64,000 nucleotides of DNA from Streptomyces sp. HmicA12. GTDB lineage: Bacteria; Actinomycetota; Actinomycetes; Streptomycetales; Streptomycetaceae. The translations under genes and the position numbers were made by a program. Position 1 is the first letter of the stretch; every line of letters starts with the position of its first letter. The notes below the pieces were generated by a model. That model was not told the origin of the DNA and searched no databases. It saw nothing but the letters and a program-made list of their open reading frames with translations. Below are positions 42,835 through 51,507 of the stretch, in pieces. Location of the stretch: the NCBI RefSeq assembly GCF_000373565.1, contig NZ_KB891852.1:62001-126000 (forward strand), written 5' to 3'.

Positions 42835-44826
42835 ATGAACGACATACGACAGCAGCGCGCCATCACGGTGGCGCGGCGTGCCGGCAGTGCCCTCGCGGGC
42901 GCGGCGGGCGCCGTGTGCCGCTTCTGCGGGCGCCTGCGCTACGAACTCATCCCCGCCGCGGCGACGTCCGGCATGACGGTCCTGTCGTGGTGGCACCACG
43001 CCACGGGCCTGGGCCTGACCGATCACGCCGGGTACGGCGCGGCGACGGTCGCGACGGGCGCCCTGTGCTGGAAGGGGCTGCAGCACAAGAGCAACGCGGT
43101 GGCCCTGGCCGGGCTCGGCGGTGCGGTGGTGTCCGTCGACACGTGGCTGGGGGCCGCGCTCGGCCCGTCGCTGCCGTCGATGATGGCGAGCGGCGCCACG
43201 ATGATCGGCGCGTACTGGGCGTACGGGCCGTGGCTGGTGAAGACCCGTCACGACCGCATGAACCTGCAGATCAAGGCCGCGAAGGCGGGCGCCCTGCCGA
43301 ACTCCGTGGGCCTCAACATCGCGACGCCCGGCGTCACCGGCGACACCACCGAGGAGACCGCGCTGCGTCGCGCCCTGGTCGCGCTCGGAACGCCCGCGCA
43401 GGACGTCTCCCGGATCGTGTTCACCGACACCGGATGGCACTGCATGGTGACGCTGCCGCCCGGCAAGAACACGTCGGCCGCGCAGGTCATCGCCAAGCAG
43501 AAGCAGCTCGCGGCGAACCTCGACCTGCCGGGCACGCTGCGGCTGCGCGTCGGTGAGCGAGAGAACCAGCTCCTGGTGCAGATGCAGGTCCGCGATCCGC
43601 TCGCCGCGACGATCCCGTGGGCGGGCCCGTCGATGACGTCGTGCGCGGACTGGCTGCCGGTCGGTCTGTCGCCGGACGGCACCCCGTTCGGGTTCCACCC
43701 GCTCTACAACCACGTGTTGGTGGCGGGGGCGACGGACAACGGCAAATCCGGCGTGCTGAACGTCGTCCTGGGCAACCTGGTTGCCTGCAAGGACGCCGAG
43801 GTCCTCCTCGTCGACATGAAGCCCGGCGCGGTCGAGCTTGGCCCGTGGGAGCCGTGCGCGCTCGCCCTGGCCGACACGGTGGACAAGGCCGAGGCCCTGT
43901 TCGCGATGGTCCGTCAGGAGATCAAGGAGCGCGGCGAGCAGATGTCCCGGTGGCGCCGGGAGACCGGCGTCCCGGTGCGGAAGTGGGACCCGGCCAAGCA
44001 CGGCCGTCCGGCCTGGTTCGTCGTCATCGACGAGCTGGCCGAGTTGATGCGCCGCGCCCCGCACCTGGCACAGGAGCTTGAGTCCCTCAAGCAGCTCGCC
44101 CGGTTCGTGGCAATCACCTTCATCGAGGCGACGCAGTCCCCGTCCTCGAAGGTGTTCGGCGACAGCACGGACGCCCGGCAGCAGTACCAGGTCCGCATCG
44201 GCCTGGGCGTGACCGAGTCGACCGCCACGAACCTCATCATGGGCCCAGGCGCGCACGGTGAGGGCTGGCGCCTGGACCAGTTGAACCTGCCGGGGAAGCT
44301 GATGATCGCCTCCCGCGACAAGGCCCACCAGGCGCCGTTGGAGCGCCGCGCGTACTACCCGACGGACGAGGACATCGCCGCGACGATCGCCGAGTACGGG
44401 GGTGTCAGCAGTCTCGGGGATCTTCTCGAGCCCGCGGGGCCCCCGCAGGGCCCGAACGGCGGAGGCACGGGCGGCGGAACGCCCGTACCGGTGCCCACGG
44501 CACCCGTGGAGCGGCCGCGGCTGCGCGCGGTGCCCACGTACCCCGACGGAGCGCGTATTCCGGACAACCGGCTCGCGCTGTGGCAGGCGCTGCAGCAGGC
44601 CGGATCCGACGGGATGACGCTGCAGGAGGTCGTCGCGCTGGGCCTGCCCAAGCTGGGCCACCGCACCTCGGTGCAGGGCCCCGTCTCGCAGTGGGTCGCG
44701 AAGGGCTGGGTCGACGACTCCGGTACGCGCGGCACCGCGAAGGTCTACGTCCTCACTGCCGCTGACCACACCCCCGAGCCCGCCGCTGCGTCGGCCGTTG
44801 AGAAGGAGAACGCTCTTGCCCGGTAA
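42835..44826 (+). CDS. traB: FtsK/SpoIIIE-type conjugative DNA translocase (TraB-like)
   Basis: 663 aa from ATG 42835 (ribosome site GGAAGG). Residues about 25-135 contain membrane helices (AAATSGMTVLSWW, YGAATVATGALCW, MMASGATMIGAYWAYGPWL). The motor domain has GATDNGKSG (Walker A, about 298-306) and WFVVIDELAEL (Walker B, about 393-403), then EATQSPSSKVF. The C-terminal 90 residues form a winged-helix unit (NRLALWQALQQAGSDGMTLQEVVALGL) in the position of the FtsK gamma/TraB DNA-recognition domain. Streptomyces plasmids transfer double-stranded DNA with this single protein. Presence beside phage packaging genes is unusual. The leader upstream suggests tight control, as kil-type tra genes need. 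Confidence 0.88.
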   Translation: MNDIRQQRAITVARRAGSALAGAAGAVCRFCGRLRYELIPAAATSGMTVLSWWHHATGLGLTDHAGYGAATVATGALCWKGLQHKSNAVALAGLGGAVVSVDTWLGAALGPSLPSMMASGATMIGAYWAYGPWLVKTRHDRMNLQIKAAKAGALPNSVGLNIATPGVTGDTTEETALRRALVALGTPAQDVSRIVFTDTGWHCMVTLPPGKNTSAAQVIAKQKQLAANLDLPGTLRLRVGERENQLLVQMQVRDPLAATIPWAGPSMTSCADWLPVGLSPDGTPFGFHPLYNHVLVAGATDNGKSGVLNVVLGNLVACKDAEVLLVDMKPGAVELGPWEPCALALADTVDKAEALFAMVRQEIKERGEQMSRWRRETGVPVRKWDPAKHGRPAWFVVIDELAELMRRAPHLAQELESLKQLARFVAITFIEATQSPSSKVFGDSTDARQQYQVRIGLGVTESTATNLIMGPGAHGEGWRLDQLNLPGKLMIASRDKAHQAPLERRAYYPTDEDIAATIAEYGGVSSLGDLLEPAGPPQGPNGGGTGGGTPVPVPTAPVERPRLRAVPTYPDGARIPDNRLALWQALQQAGSDGMTLQEVVALGLPKLGHRTSVQGPVSQWVAKGWVDDSGTRGTAKVYVLTAADHTPEPAAASAVEKENALAR

Positions 44827-45142
44827 GCCCGTGTACCCGACGAACGTGTACCCGTACCCGTACGAGCAGTTGGCCCAGCACCTGCCCGTCGAGCAGTACC
44901 AGGCCGGTCTGCCCGCATCGTGCCAGTGCGGCCACGGGCACGGACCGGCGGTGCAGCAGATCATCGTGAAGCAGCCGGACCGGTGGGGCCGCTACCTCGC
45001 GATCGGGTTCGCCGCGGCGTCGATCACCGTGATGCTGCTCGTGGGCCTGGTGGTGACGCTGATAGCGGCCGGGGCGTGCGCGCTGTGCGTCGCGTTCGCG
45101 GCGCGGATGTTGCGGGGCCTGGTTGGGGGGAAGAAGAAGTAG
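44816..45142 (+). CDS. Small membrane protein next to traB (Spd-like position)
   Basis: 108 aa from a TTG at 44816 with AAGGAG eight bases upstream, overlapping traB by 11 bp. The first half is Tyr/Pro/Cys/His-rich (PYPYEQLAQHLP, CQCGHGHG), and the second has two hydrophobic helices (YLAIGFAAASITVMLLVGLVVTLIAAGACALCVAFAA) and a basic end (GGKKK). Small membrane proteins in this place on Streptomyces plasmids help intramycelial plasmid spread, but sequence alone does not show that here. Confidence 0.6.
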   Translation: MPGKPVYPTNVYPYPYEQLAQHLPVEQYQAGLPASCQCGHGHGPAVQQIIVKQPDRWGRYLAIGFAAASITVMLLVGLVVTLIAAGACALCVAFAARMLRGLVGGKKK

Positions 45143-45183
45143 TCGCCGGCGGCCTGGACGGCAGAAGGCATCACGGTGAGGTG

Positions 45184-45209
45184 AGGGGCCCGGACGCATC
45201 CGGGCCCCT
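45184..45209 (+). terminator. Terminator after the traB unit
   Basis: AGGGGCCCGGA-CGCA-TCCGGGCCCCT is a perfect 11-bp stem with a four-base loop, followed by CTGCTGTTG. It closes the traB transcription unit 42 nt after the small membrane gene. Confidence 0.8.
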
Positions 45210-45377
45210 CTGCTGTTGCCCCCGCCCTATTGTCAGGTTGGGGCAGCATCGGCCCTGCGACGGTACGGCACCAGGTCGGTGGTCGTTGCTCCGGGTATGC
45301 GAGGCCGGCGGCGTGCGTGCGATCGAGGGCTCCAAGCGCCCTCCCGATCGGGTGATCGCGTGGCATGATCCGCTGCT

Positions 45378-45845
45378 ATGGGGAGATCCACTTGGGGGAG
45401 GACCGTGGCGAGCGTACTGATCGCGGCCGCGGTGTTGGGGACGAGTGCGTGCGGCGGGGAGGCCAAGGCGCAGAAGAAGCCGGCCGCGAAGCCGAAGACG
45501 ATGAGCGTGCAGGCTGCGGCAGAGAAGTACCAGGACGTGGTCGCGTCAAGGGACTGCGACACGATGGAGCCCGGCTCGTGCTGGGGCGAGATGGAGAACT
45601 TCCTCAAGAGCGCCCGGCAGCTCCGGAAGTCGATGAACGCCGACAAGTCGGTGGACGGTTCGTTCTACAGCGAGGCGTACACGCTGATCGACACCATGGA
45701 GGAGGGGTTCGACGTCGGCGAGGACCTGGGTGGAGCGCAGGAGGGCGAGAGCATCGACGCGGCCGGGGTCCGGTCGAACCGCGACGAGGTGTTCGGTTCA
45801 GGCAACGACCTGTCGGAGTGGCTCGACCAGCACCCCACCAAGTAG
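45378..45845 (+). CDS. Secreted lipoprotein (155 aa)
   Basis: Signal peptide with a lipobox: SVLIAAAVLGTSAC (Cys25), so the mature protein would be a diacylglyceryl-modified surface lipoprotein. The mature part is helical, acidic and has a Cys pair (DCDTMEPGSC). No family recognised. Own gene with terminator 45859-45892. A surface-exclusion or envelope role next to transfer genes is conceivable but unsupported. Confidence 0.65.
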   Translation: MGRSTWGRTVASVLIAAAVLGTSACGGEAKAQKKPAAKPKTMSVQAAAEKYQDVVASRDCDTMEPGSCWGEMENFLKSARQLRKSMNADKSVDGSFYSEAYTLIDTMEEGFDVGEDLGGAQEGESIDAAGVRSNRDEVFGSGNDLSEWLDQHPTK

Positions 45846-45858
45846 CCCGAAGTCACCG

Positions 45859-45892
45859 GCCCCTGCCCCTCGGATCCGTACGGGGCAGGGGC
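45859..45892 (+). terminator. Terminator of the lipoprotein gene
   Basis: GCCCCTGCCCC and GGGGCAGGGGC form a perfect 11-bp stem with a 12-base loop, starting 13 nt after the stop codon. Confidence 0.78.
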
Positions 45893-45933
45893 TCTGGGGT
45901 CGTGATCGGCAGGACGCGACGGTAGGTACTTGG

Positions 45934-45990
45934 GTGCCTGATCCTTCCGCGAGCTTGCCCACCAGGGTAGGCACGACGGAAGGATCCCCT
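45934..45990 (+). promoter_or_regulatory. Ribosome-site-sequestering RNA hairpin with a competing pairing
   Basis: GATCCTTCCG (45940-45949) pairs perfectly with CGGAAGGATC (45977-45986), which contains the GGAAGG ribosome site of the TTG-start gene at 45991. A second pairing, GTGCCT (45934-45939) with AGGCAC (45969-45974), crosses the first, so the two can compete or form a pseudoknot. This is the layout of a translational switch. Confidence 0.6.
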
Positions 45991-46407
45991 TTGACCAACT
46001 GGACCCCGAAGCTGACGAACATCAAGGGCAGCGACGGCACCGCCACCGAGGGCTACTACGTGACCGAGGTGAACGGCTCGGTCACGTTCACCGCGCAGAT
46101 CGTCGCCAAGCACGAGACGACCGCGGCGTCGTCGGCCGGCTTCGGTCTGACCCTGCCGGTACCGGCGAAGACCGGTACCCGGGTCGTGTTCAACCTGGAG
46201 CTCGACGGCCGGGACGCCGACCACGGCGTGTGGACCGGCAACGCGGTCATGTGGGCGGGATCCGACGGCAAGAGCGTCGACCGGCTCCGCGCCACCAGCG
46301 ACTCCAACGGTGCCGCGCTGCTCAACATCGTCCACCTGTACGGCGACGCCGAGGGCGCCACGGACGCGGAGATCATCACCGTGTCGGGCTCGTACATCAA
46401 GGCGTAG
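45991..46407 (+). CDS. Beta-sandwich-like hypothetical protein
   Basis: 138 aa from a TTG (ribosome site GGAAGG). Sequence is nearly all short beta-strands with Gly/Ser/Thr/Asp turns (EVNGSVTFTAQIVAK, VVFNLELDGRDADHGVWTGNAVMW, EIITVSGSYIK). No signal peptide or membrane helix. It resembles small jelly-roll or Ig-like phage surface proteins in style, without a specific match. Translation appears controlled by the hairpin directly upstream. Confidence 0.55.
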   Translation: MTNWTPKLTNIKGSDGTATEGYYVTEVNGSVTFTAQIVAKHETTAASSAGFGLTLPVPAKTGTRVVFNLELDGRDADHGVWTGNAVMWAGSDGKSVDRLRATSDSNGAALLNIVHLYGDAEGATDAEIITVSGSYIKA

Positions 46408-46418
46408 CCAATTCGATA

Positions 46419-46456
46419 GCTGAGGGCCGACAGACTCACGTCTGTCGGCCCTCAGC
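46419..46456. terminator. Bidirectional terminator between convergent genes
   Basis: GCTGAGGGCCGACAGAC-TCAC-GTCTGTCGGCCCTCAGC is a perfect 17-bp stem lying between the stop of the beta-sandwich gene and the stop of the convergent membrane protein gene. Confidence 0.85.
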
Positions 46457-46499
46457 CGTTGCCCACACAGAGACTTGATCGTCGGCAGTGGGGTGTGGG

Positions 46500-47165
46500 T
46501 CACGGCTTGGCCCAGGACGTGACCTTCATGCTGATGAAGCGGGAATTGTGGTTGCCCAGGTCGGTGTTCGTGACTTCGATGAGCGCGACACGATCATCGG
46601 TGATGACACACAAGGTCTGTCCGACGAAGACATCGAAGAGGCTTATGTCGAAGCTGTATCGAGTGGATTTGAGGCAGCCGTCGCGTGTGGTTTCGCCGGC
46701 GTCGACCAATTTCTCGCCAGAGGCCCAAAGAAGCTCCTGGGTGGTGCTCCAATAGAAGTCGGCGTTCTTGCTGCCCGCCGTCTTGCCGGGGCGGAGTGGG
46801 GTTGCATCCAGGTCGAATCCGTAGCCTTCGACGAGGTCGAACTCAGCCGTTCGTGTGGGGCCGGGCTTGGTCGAGGACGAGCCCGAGCCGGACGGGCCAT
46901 CGCCTGGCGATGGACTTGAGCCAGCGCTCGATTCGTCGTCGGGAGAGGCCGTCACGGTGACGGTGACGACCGTCGGTTCCTTTGAGGTCGGCGACCGCAG
47001 AACGGCGGGCAGGCCGAGGAAGCCAACTACGACTCCGAGTACGGCCGCGATTGCTGAGACGGCCGCCGCCACCTCACCAAGCCGCCGTGCCGGGGGGACG
47101 TGGGGCGACGGTCTGTCCCCGTCCGGGGGCACCGTAGGCGGATCTGCATCTGGAATGGTGCTCAT
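46500..47165 (-). CDS. Single-pass membrane protein with extracellular domain
   Basis: 221 aa. Cytoplasmic Pro-rich N-terminus (about 30 residues), one helix (VAAAVSAIAAVLGVVVGFLGL), a Ser/Pro/Gly-rich stalk (about 75-105), then an extracellular domain with two Cys (DGCLKSTRYSFDISLFDVFVGQTLCVIT). No enzyme motif. The type is common in Streptomyces and of unknown role. Confidence 0.6.
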   Translation of the reverse strand: MSTIPDADPPTVPPDGDRPSPHVPPARRLGEVAAAVSAIAAVLGVVVGFLGLPAVLRSPTSKEPTVVTVTVTASPDDESSAGSSPSPGDGPSGSGSSSTKPGPTRTAEFDLVEGYGFDLDATPLRPGKTAGSKNADFYWSTTQELLWASGEKLVDAGETTRDGCLKSTRYSFDISLFDVFVGQTLCVITDDRVALIEVTNTDLGNHNSRFISMKVTSWAKP

Positions 47166-47297
47166 GGGCCCCCCGTCTTGTCATGCTCACCCTTTCGCTC
47201 TACCAATAACGCGGCTTGCCGACTGACGGTTCCCCTGCTCCGCGCCCGCGCCTCTTCAGCACTACAGGCAGCACAAGCATGCCCGTACTAAGTACAT

Positions 47298-47334
47298 ACG
47301 GCCCGTTCCTGTCCCCCCGTCAGGAACGGGCCGT
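47298..47334. terminator. Terminator downstream of the Cys-rich small gene
   Basis: ACGGCCCGTTCCTG and CAGGAACGGGCCGT form a perfect 14-bp stem around a nine-base loop, placed 12 nt beyond the stop of the minus-strand gene at 47346. Confidence 0.8.
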
Positions 47335-47345
47335 CTACGTCTGCT

Positions 47346-47624
47346 TCATGCTGTGGCGTCGTTGCTGCACAGCGGGCAGCCGCCGCCGTTGAGAGTGAGG
47401 TCGGCGCAGACGACGCAGTCCTGTTCGTCTTCGGTGGCGGCCGGTGTGCCGGTGATTTCGAGGCCGCACAGCGCCACGTCCTGATGGCAGCAGAAGGTAT
47501 GCGCGATCGTGCCGCTGGGCCGGTTGGCAGCGTCGGCGGGCGCCGCAACGCGGAGTTCCCCGCGGGTGCGGGCTACAACGGTGCGGGTGGCATGGGCGAG
47601 CGCTGCGCTGAACACGTCCGTCAT
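47346..47624 (-). CDS. Small Cys-rich, probable zinc-binding protein
   Basis: 92 aa. Cysteine pairs (FCCHQDVALCG, DCVVCADL, GGCPLCSND) suggest one or two zinc knuckles, the last two forming a rubredoxin-like C-x2-C...C-x2-C. First 45 residues are helical. Its start overlaps the endonuclease gene stop by four bases. Could be a nucleic-acid-binding accessory of that gene. Confidence 0.55.
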   Translation of the reverse strand: MTDVFSAALAHATRTVVARTRGELRVAAPADAANRPSGTIAHTFCCHQDVALCGLEITGTPAATEDEQDCVVCADLTLNGGGCPLCSNDATA

Positions 47625-48361
47625 GGCAGGCAGGTTAGCGCCGACGCCGACGGCCTTGGGAGGGCGTAGGCGCCCCGTCGTCGGGTGATGCAGGCGCTAC
47701 GGCGACACAGCGCTCGTGGGGCTTCTGTGCGGGCCCATGCGGGCGGCTCAGTGTGGAAGACCGTGGCGGTGCGCTTCTCGTGTGGCCAGTACCAGTTGAA
47801 GGGGCTCGCGGGCGGGGTGTCCCAGTAGGCCTGGAACCAGCAGCGTTCGCCGCGGTGGCGGTTCTCGACGAGGTCGCGGGCGTGCAGGGATTCCTTGTGG
47901 TTGCAGTCGTAGCAGAGCAGGCCCCGGACGCGCGCGGTGGTGTGGTCGTGATCAACGACCTCGCAGGGCCCTGGACAGGTTGCGCAGCGGCCGTTCTGGA
48001 GGCCCCACAGGCGCCACCACACGTACCAGCGAGGGATCGTCCCCGGCTGCACCCATGTCTCCGTCAGCGGGCCTACTGGGCGCCGTGGAGCGCGAGGCTC
48101 TGCGGAGTGCCATGTCGGCCACCATCTGCCGGCGTCCTGGCAGATGGAAGGGCCTCCGATGGGGCGTCGTTGGTAGTCCGCTCCCGCAGGTCGTGCGGGC
48201 CCGAACTGAGCAGAGCGGGTGATGGCCCTGGTGAGGGGAGTCTGCTTCTGCGGAGGGCCGGGCGGCGGCGGGAAGGCGTACGTGAACACCAGCCGCGTGA
48301 ACAACCCAGCCCTCTTGACGGGCGGGTTCACCGGACGTTCCGCGCCTTGTGAGTGATCCAT
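47621..48361 (-). CDS. Endonuclease VII / HNH-type nuclease domain protein
   Basis: 246 aa from ATG at 48361. The central part is a recombination-endonuclease-VII-like His-Me finger: LQNGRCATCPGPCEVVDHDHTTARVRGLLCYDCNHKESLHARD, with zinc Cys pairs CATC/CYDC and the catalytic DHDH. Flanks are Pro- and Arg-rich. Such enzymes cut branched DNA or act as homing/phage packaging nucleases. It is not near the terminase-linked HNH gene at 53475, so the window has two distinct His-Me nucleases. Confidence 0.75.
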   Translation of the reverse strand: MDHSQGAERPVNPPVKRAGLFTRLVFTYAFPPPPGPPQKQTPLTRAITRSAQFGPARPAGADYQRRPIGGPSICQDAGRWWPTWHSAEPRAPRRPVGPLTETWVQPGTIPRWYVWWRLWGLQNGRCATCPGPCEVVDHDHTTARVRGLLCYDCNHKESLHARDLVENRHRGERCWFQAYWDTPPASPFNWYWPHEKRTATVFHTEPPAWARTEAPRALCRRSACITRRRGAYALPRPSASALTCLP

Positions 48362-48468
48362 CGGTACATCGTGGTTGCGCCCTTCTGCGTGGCAACGCGC
48401 CATGAGCATGCCCTGAGGCTGTACGGAAAACGTCCCGCCTGCGGTCTGAGCTAGGGGATCATCGGGGC

Positions 48469-49251
48469 ATGGATCTACAGGGAGTTGGGGCGGTAGCCGC
48501 AGCGGCAGTCACCCTCGTCGGCGTCCCGGGGGCGCTCGTGGCTGGGCGCTGGCAGCTCCGGGCGGGCCTTCGCGCGGCGGACGCGACCGCACAGGCCGGA
48601 CTGGCTCAGGCAGACGCAAGTTATCGCGCTGCCTTGGACGCCGTGCGAGCGCAAGGGCAGATAGAACACGTTCAATGGCGGCGGGGGATCCAGCGAGACG
48701 CCTATGCGGCCTTTCTCCAAGCGGTGCTGAGTTACCACGATCACGCTCACAACCTGGATTTTCCATGCGAGGAGGACGAACGGCGCGCGTGGAGTGCGGC
48801 GTTCAAGCCATTGGCGGCAGACATGTCCCACAAAGGCTGGGTCGTGCGGCTGGAGGGGCCCGAGCAAGTGGCCCAGGCCGCATGGGAACTGCAGAACTCC
48901 GCCGAGAGACTGGCCATCGTGACTCAGGGACACGCGCGCCATCGAAGCGCGATGCAGCAGGTCGCAGCTCGGACAGACACCCATAGGGAGCACGCAGATC
49001 GGACTTGGGAGTTGATCAGAGCCGCTCAAAGAACCTGGCACACGATCGGCACGACCGAGGACAGCAGCGCAGAAATCCTGTCTGAACTACGCCAGTTGTT
49101 CGCCCGCATGCAGCTGGACATCGGATTGATCATGGCTCTTTGCGGACCCAGGGACTCCGCCCCTGACCCGAATCTGAATCTCCCCAACTTTATGGAGGCG
49201 AGCAACGCGTTCCTCCGTGAGGCTCGTGAGGCTTTGCAGCATCCGCGGTAG
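48469..49251 (+). CDS. Membrane-anchored helical hypothetical protein, paralogue 1
   Basis: 260 aa. One N-terminal membrane helix (VAAAAVTLVGVPGALVAGRW), then a helical cytoplasmic body with RGIQRDAYAAFLQAVLSYHDHAHNL and VRLEGPEQVAQAAWELQNSAERL. The gene at 54017 shows the same plan (one helix, RTSQREAYAQLYRAARHF, VALEGPENLAEIADRMYHNACRL), so both belong to one family. This family is abundant in Streptomyces and uncharacterised to my knowledge. Own terminator at 49277. Confidence 0.6.
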   Translation: MDLQGVGAVAAAAVTLVGVPGALVAGRWQLRAGLRAADATAQAGLAQADASYRAALDAVRAQGQIEHVQWRRGIQRDAYAAFLQAVLSYHDHAHNLDFPCEEDERRAWSAAFKPLAADMSHKGWVVRLEGPEQVAQAAWELQNSAERLAIVTQGHARHRSAMQQVAARTDTHREHADRTWELIRAAQRTWHTIGTTEDSSAEILSELRQLFARMQLDIGLIMALCGPRDSAPDPNLNLPNFMEASNAFLREAREALQHPR

Positions 49252-49276
49252 GCGAGGCTGAGAGAGGGCGCGAGGT

Positions 49277-49301
49277 ACGCCGCATAGGTTCTCTGCGGCG
49301 T
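49277..49301. terminator. Bidirectional terminator between hypothetical gene and terminase
   Basis: ACGCCGCA-TAGGTTCTC-TGCGGCGT, an 8-bp perfect stem, lies between the stops of convergent genes at 49251 and 49326. Confidence 0.65.
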
Positions 49302-49325
49302 GCGATCGCACTTACCAGGGCGGCG

Positions 49326-51122
49326 TCAGTTCAGCAGACCGCGGCGACGCGGCTTGTTAAGCGGCTCCGGCTCGTACAGGGCCAGGAGCACGGCTTCGGC
49401 GCGGTCGGGTGAGGACATGCCGCGGGCCTTCATCGCCTTCTTCGACTCGACTTGTGTGTAGCCGGACGTCGTGGAGAGCAGCTTCGGGGTGGCGAGCTGC
49501 TTGGAGGCGGTCTCGTCGACGTGGAGGCGAAGTCGGCCCATGCCGGTGGATGGGTCGGGCTGCAGGAGTGCCCTGGTCGCGAGCCACATTTCGTCGCGCT
49601 TGCGCCACGGCCTCATGAGCGCACCGGGGTCGTCCTGGCTGGGGGACTCCGAGACCATCACGCCGACGATCTGCGCCTGGTGGCGGCCCGTCTCGGCCCA
49701 GCGCTGCAACATGCTGACGACGCCGTGACCGATGCCGTTCTGGTCCACCTTGACGCGCACGGGGTGCGGGGAGTTCAGGGCCTTGGCGAGGCGCTGCGCG
49801 GCAAAGATTTCCTCGAGGACCTTCTCCGCGACGGTGACCTGGCTGTCGTTGGCGGCGCCGGAGGAGGCGTGCCGGAACTCCACGGCGTCGCCGACCGTGC
49901 GGTAGACCGTGAACTCGTCGCCACCGTCGGCCGCGACGTCCACGCCCAGGCGCACCCACGCGCCCTCGCGGACGGTGTGGGTGGCCGTCTCGTCTTCGAG
50001 GCCGAGGTCGCACAGGCGGTGCCAGCCCTCTCCCGTGGGGTCCTCGTAGGAGGTGGCCGCTTCGATCCAGCTCGGCGGGATGACGACTCCGCCACCGCCC
50101 TTGGGGAACTTCGCGTAGACCTTCGCGATGACGTACGGGTGATCTTCGCCGTAGGCCCGGATGGTGTCGTCCACCCAGTCCTGGTCGGGCATGTGCCGGG
50201 CCAGAGTGTGGATGTCGCCGGAAGTGGGCGGGCAGTCCGTGCAGAACGGGACGCGCTCGCCTGTGATGGCGGGGGAGTCGAGTGAGGAGATCGGGATGGT
50301 CGTGGTGCCCGGGTGCTCGGGCTTGTAGCCGTCGTTGCACAACCCCTCGAACCACGAGTTCGGGTCGTCCATCGCCGGGTTGCCGATGGCGAGCATCGCG
50401 GCATGTCCGCCGGTCAGCAAGTTGTTGGTGCCGTGGCCGATGCTCGCGGCGATACCGCCGGCCTCGTCGACGATGAGGAGGATGTGCGCCATGTGGATGC
50501 CCTGCATGGCGGCCTCGTCGTTCGCGGGGGCGGAGAAGCCGTACGCGGCGACGAAGTCGTGGCCCTGCGGGGTGGGCATCTTGTACTGGACGGTGTCGCA
50601 TACGCCGGGCAGTCCGGCCCGGGGGACGATCTTGCGGATGTGCGGCCACAGCTGCCGCTGGACCTGGCGGAAGCGGGTCGCGGTGGTGATGCACAGGGCG
50701 GTGCCGACGGGATAGACGTTGGCGAACCAGACGGCGGCGCGGGCGGCGAGGTGGGTCTTGCCCACGCCGAACCCTGCGGGCACGGCGACGCGCTTGTGGT
50801 CGACGATCGCGTCCAGGACGGCACGCTGCTTCGACCACAGGCTCTCGCCAAGGACGTCCTCGACGAACCCGCTCGGGGTGTCGCGCCACAGGCCGTACAG
50901 GGAGCCGGTCTCCCGCTCGACTTCCGTCATGATCACGGCGCGTTCGCGGGCGGTGAAGTGGTCCTTGAACGCGCGGCGGCGCTGCAGCGGAGGGAGTCGG
51001 AGCAGGGTGTCGGCGACGCTGGCGCCTTCCCGGGAGATGACACCAGGGCGGGCGTGCTGCAGCTTGGCCGCCGAGGGGGCCACGCGGGTGCGTGTCGGCT
51101 GGTCAGGCTGCGTGCTGGACAT
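49326..51122 (-). CDS. Phage terminase large subunit
   Basis: 598 aa using ATG at 51122 (MSSTQPDQPTR). The 59-codon upstream extension has shadow composition. ATPase: PAGFGVGKTH (Walker A, about 115-124) and ILLIVDEAGG (Walker B, Asp219-Glu220), with SWFEGLCNDG and TIPISSLDSP following. Nuclease: LGVDVAADGGDEFTVY starts the RNase-H-like fold and VKVDQNGIGHGVV supplies the second acidic strand. It pumps DNA into the prohead with the portal. Together with portal, protease and capsid genes this shows a substantially complete tailed-phage head and packaging set, although 24 kb of cargo separates the two blocks. Confidence 0.92.
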   Translation of the reverse strand: MSSTQPDQPTRTRVAPSAAKLQHARPGVISREGASVADTLLRLPPLQRRRAFKDHFTARERAVIMTEVERETGSLYGLWRDTPSGFVEDVLGESLWSKQRAVLDAIVDHKRVAVPAGFGVGKTHLAARAAVWFANVYPVGTALCITTATRFRQVQRQLWPHIRKIVPRAGLPGVCDTVQYKMPTPQGHDFVAAYGFSAPANDEAAMQGIHMAHILLIVDEAGGIAASIGHGTNNLLTGGHAAMLAIGNPAMDDPNSWFEGLCNDGYKPEHPGTTTIPISSLDSPAITGERVPFCTDCPPTSGDIHTLARHMPDQDWVDDTIRAYGEDHPYVIAKVYAKFPKGGGGVVIPPSWIEAATSYEDPTGEGWHRLCDLGLEDETATHTVREGAWVRLGVDVAADGGDEFTVYRTVGDAVEFRHASSGAANDSQVTVAEKVLEEIFAAQRLAKALNSPHPVRVKVDQNGIGHGVVSMLQRWAETGRHQAQIVGVMVSESPSQDDPGALMRPWRKRDEMWLATRALLQPDPSTGMGRLRLHVDETASKQLATPKLLSTTSGYTQVESKKAMKARGMSSPDRAEAVLLALYEPEPLNKPRRRGLLN

Positions 51123-51348
51123 AAGGGCGAAGGTGCAGTCCGGGCGGCGTTTGTGTCGCGGTCTGGCCGGGTGCCCATGCCCAGACTGTCCGGCCAGACC
51201 GCGTGCTCGGGGCGCCTGACTGAAGTGCGATCTGCTGGGGGATCGCGCGCCCGGATCCCGTCCGGCCGGGGGGAGAGGGGCCGTGCGGGGGTTCAGCACT
51301 TATAGGTACGTGCGGCGGACCGGATCCGTTACACCTGCGGTGAGCAGG

Positions 51349-51507
51349 TCAGATGCCGTCGTAGATGTTGCCGCAGTCCACACAGGCCCAGGCCGGGCCG
51401 ATCCCCTGGTCGTTCTCGTACTCGTGGACGGGCCGGAAGTGGGGGCAGCCGCAGCCGCACGTGGACGGCGGGCGGCGCACGGTGTGGCCGTCGACGTAGT
51501 AGGTCAT
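51349..51507 (-). CDS. Small zinc-ribbon-like protein (52 aa)
   Basis: ATG at 51507 overlaps the stop of the upstream gene (ATGA, 51504-51507). STCGCGCPHFRPVH and WACVDCGNIYDG give Cys-x-Cys-x-Cys-x2-His and Cys-x2-Cys, enough for a zinc ribbon. It lies between the packaging genes on the same strand. Function unknown. Confidence 0.6.
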   Translation of the reverse strand: MTYYVDGHTVRRPPSTCGCGCPHFRPVHEYENDQGIGPAWACVDCGNIYDGI

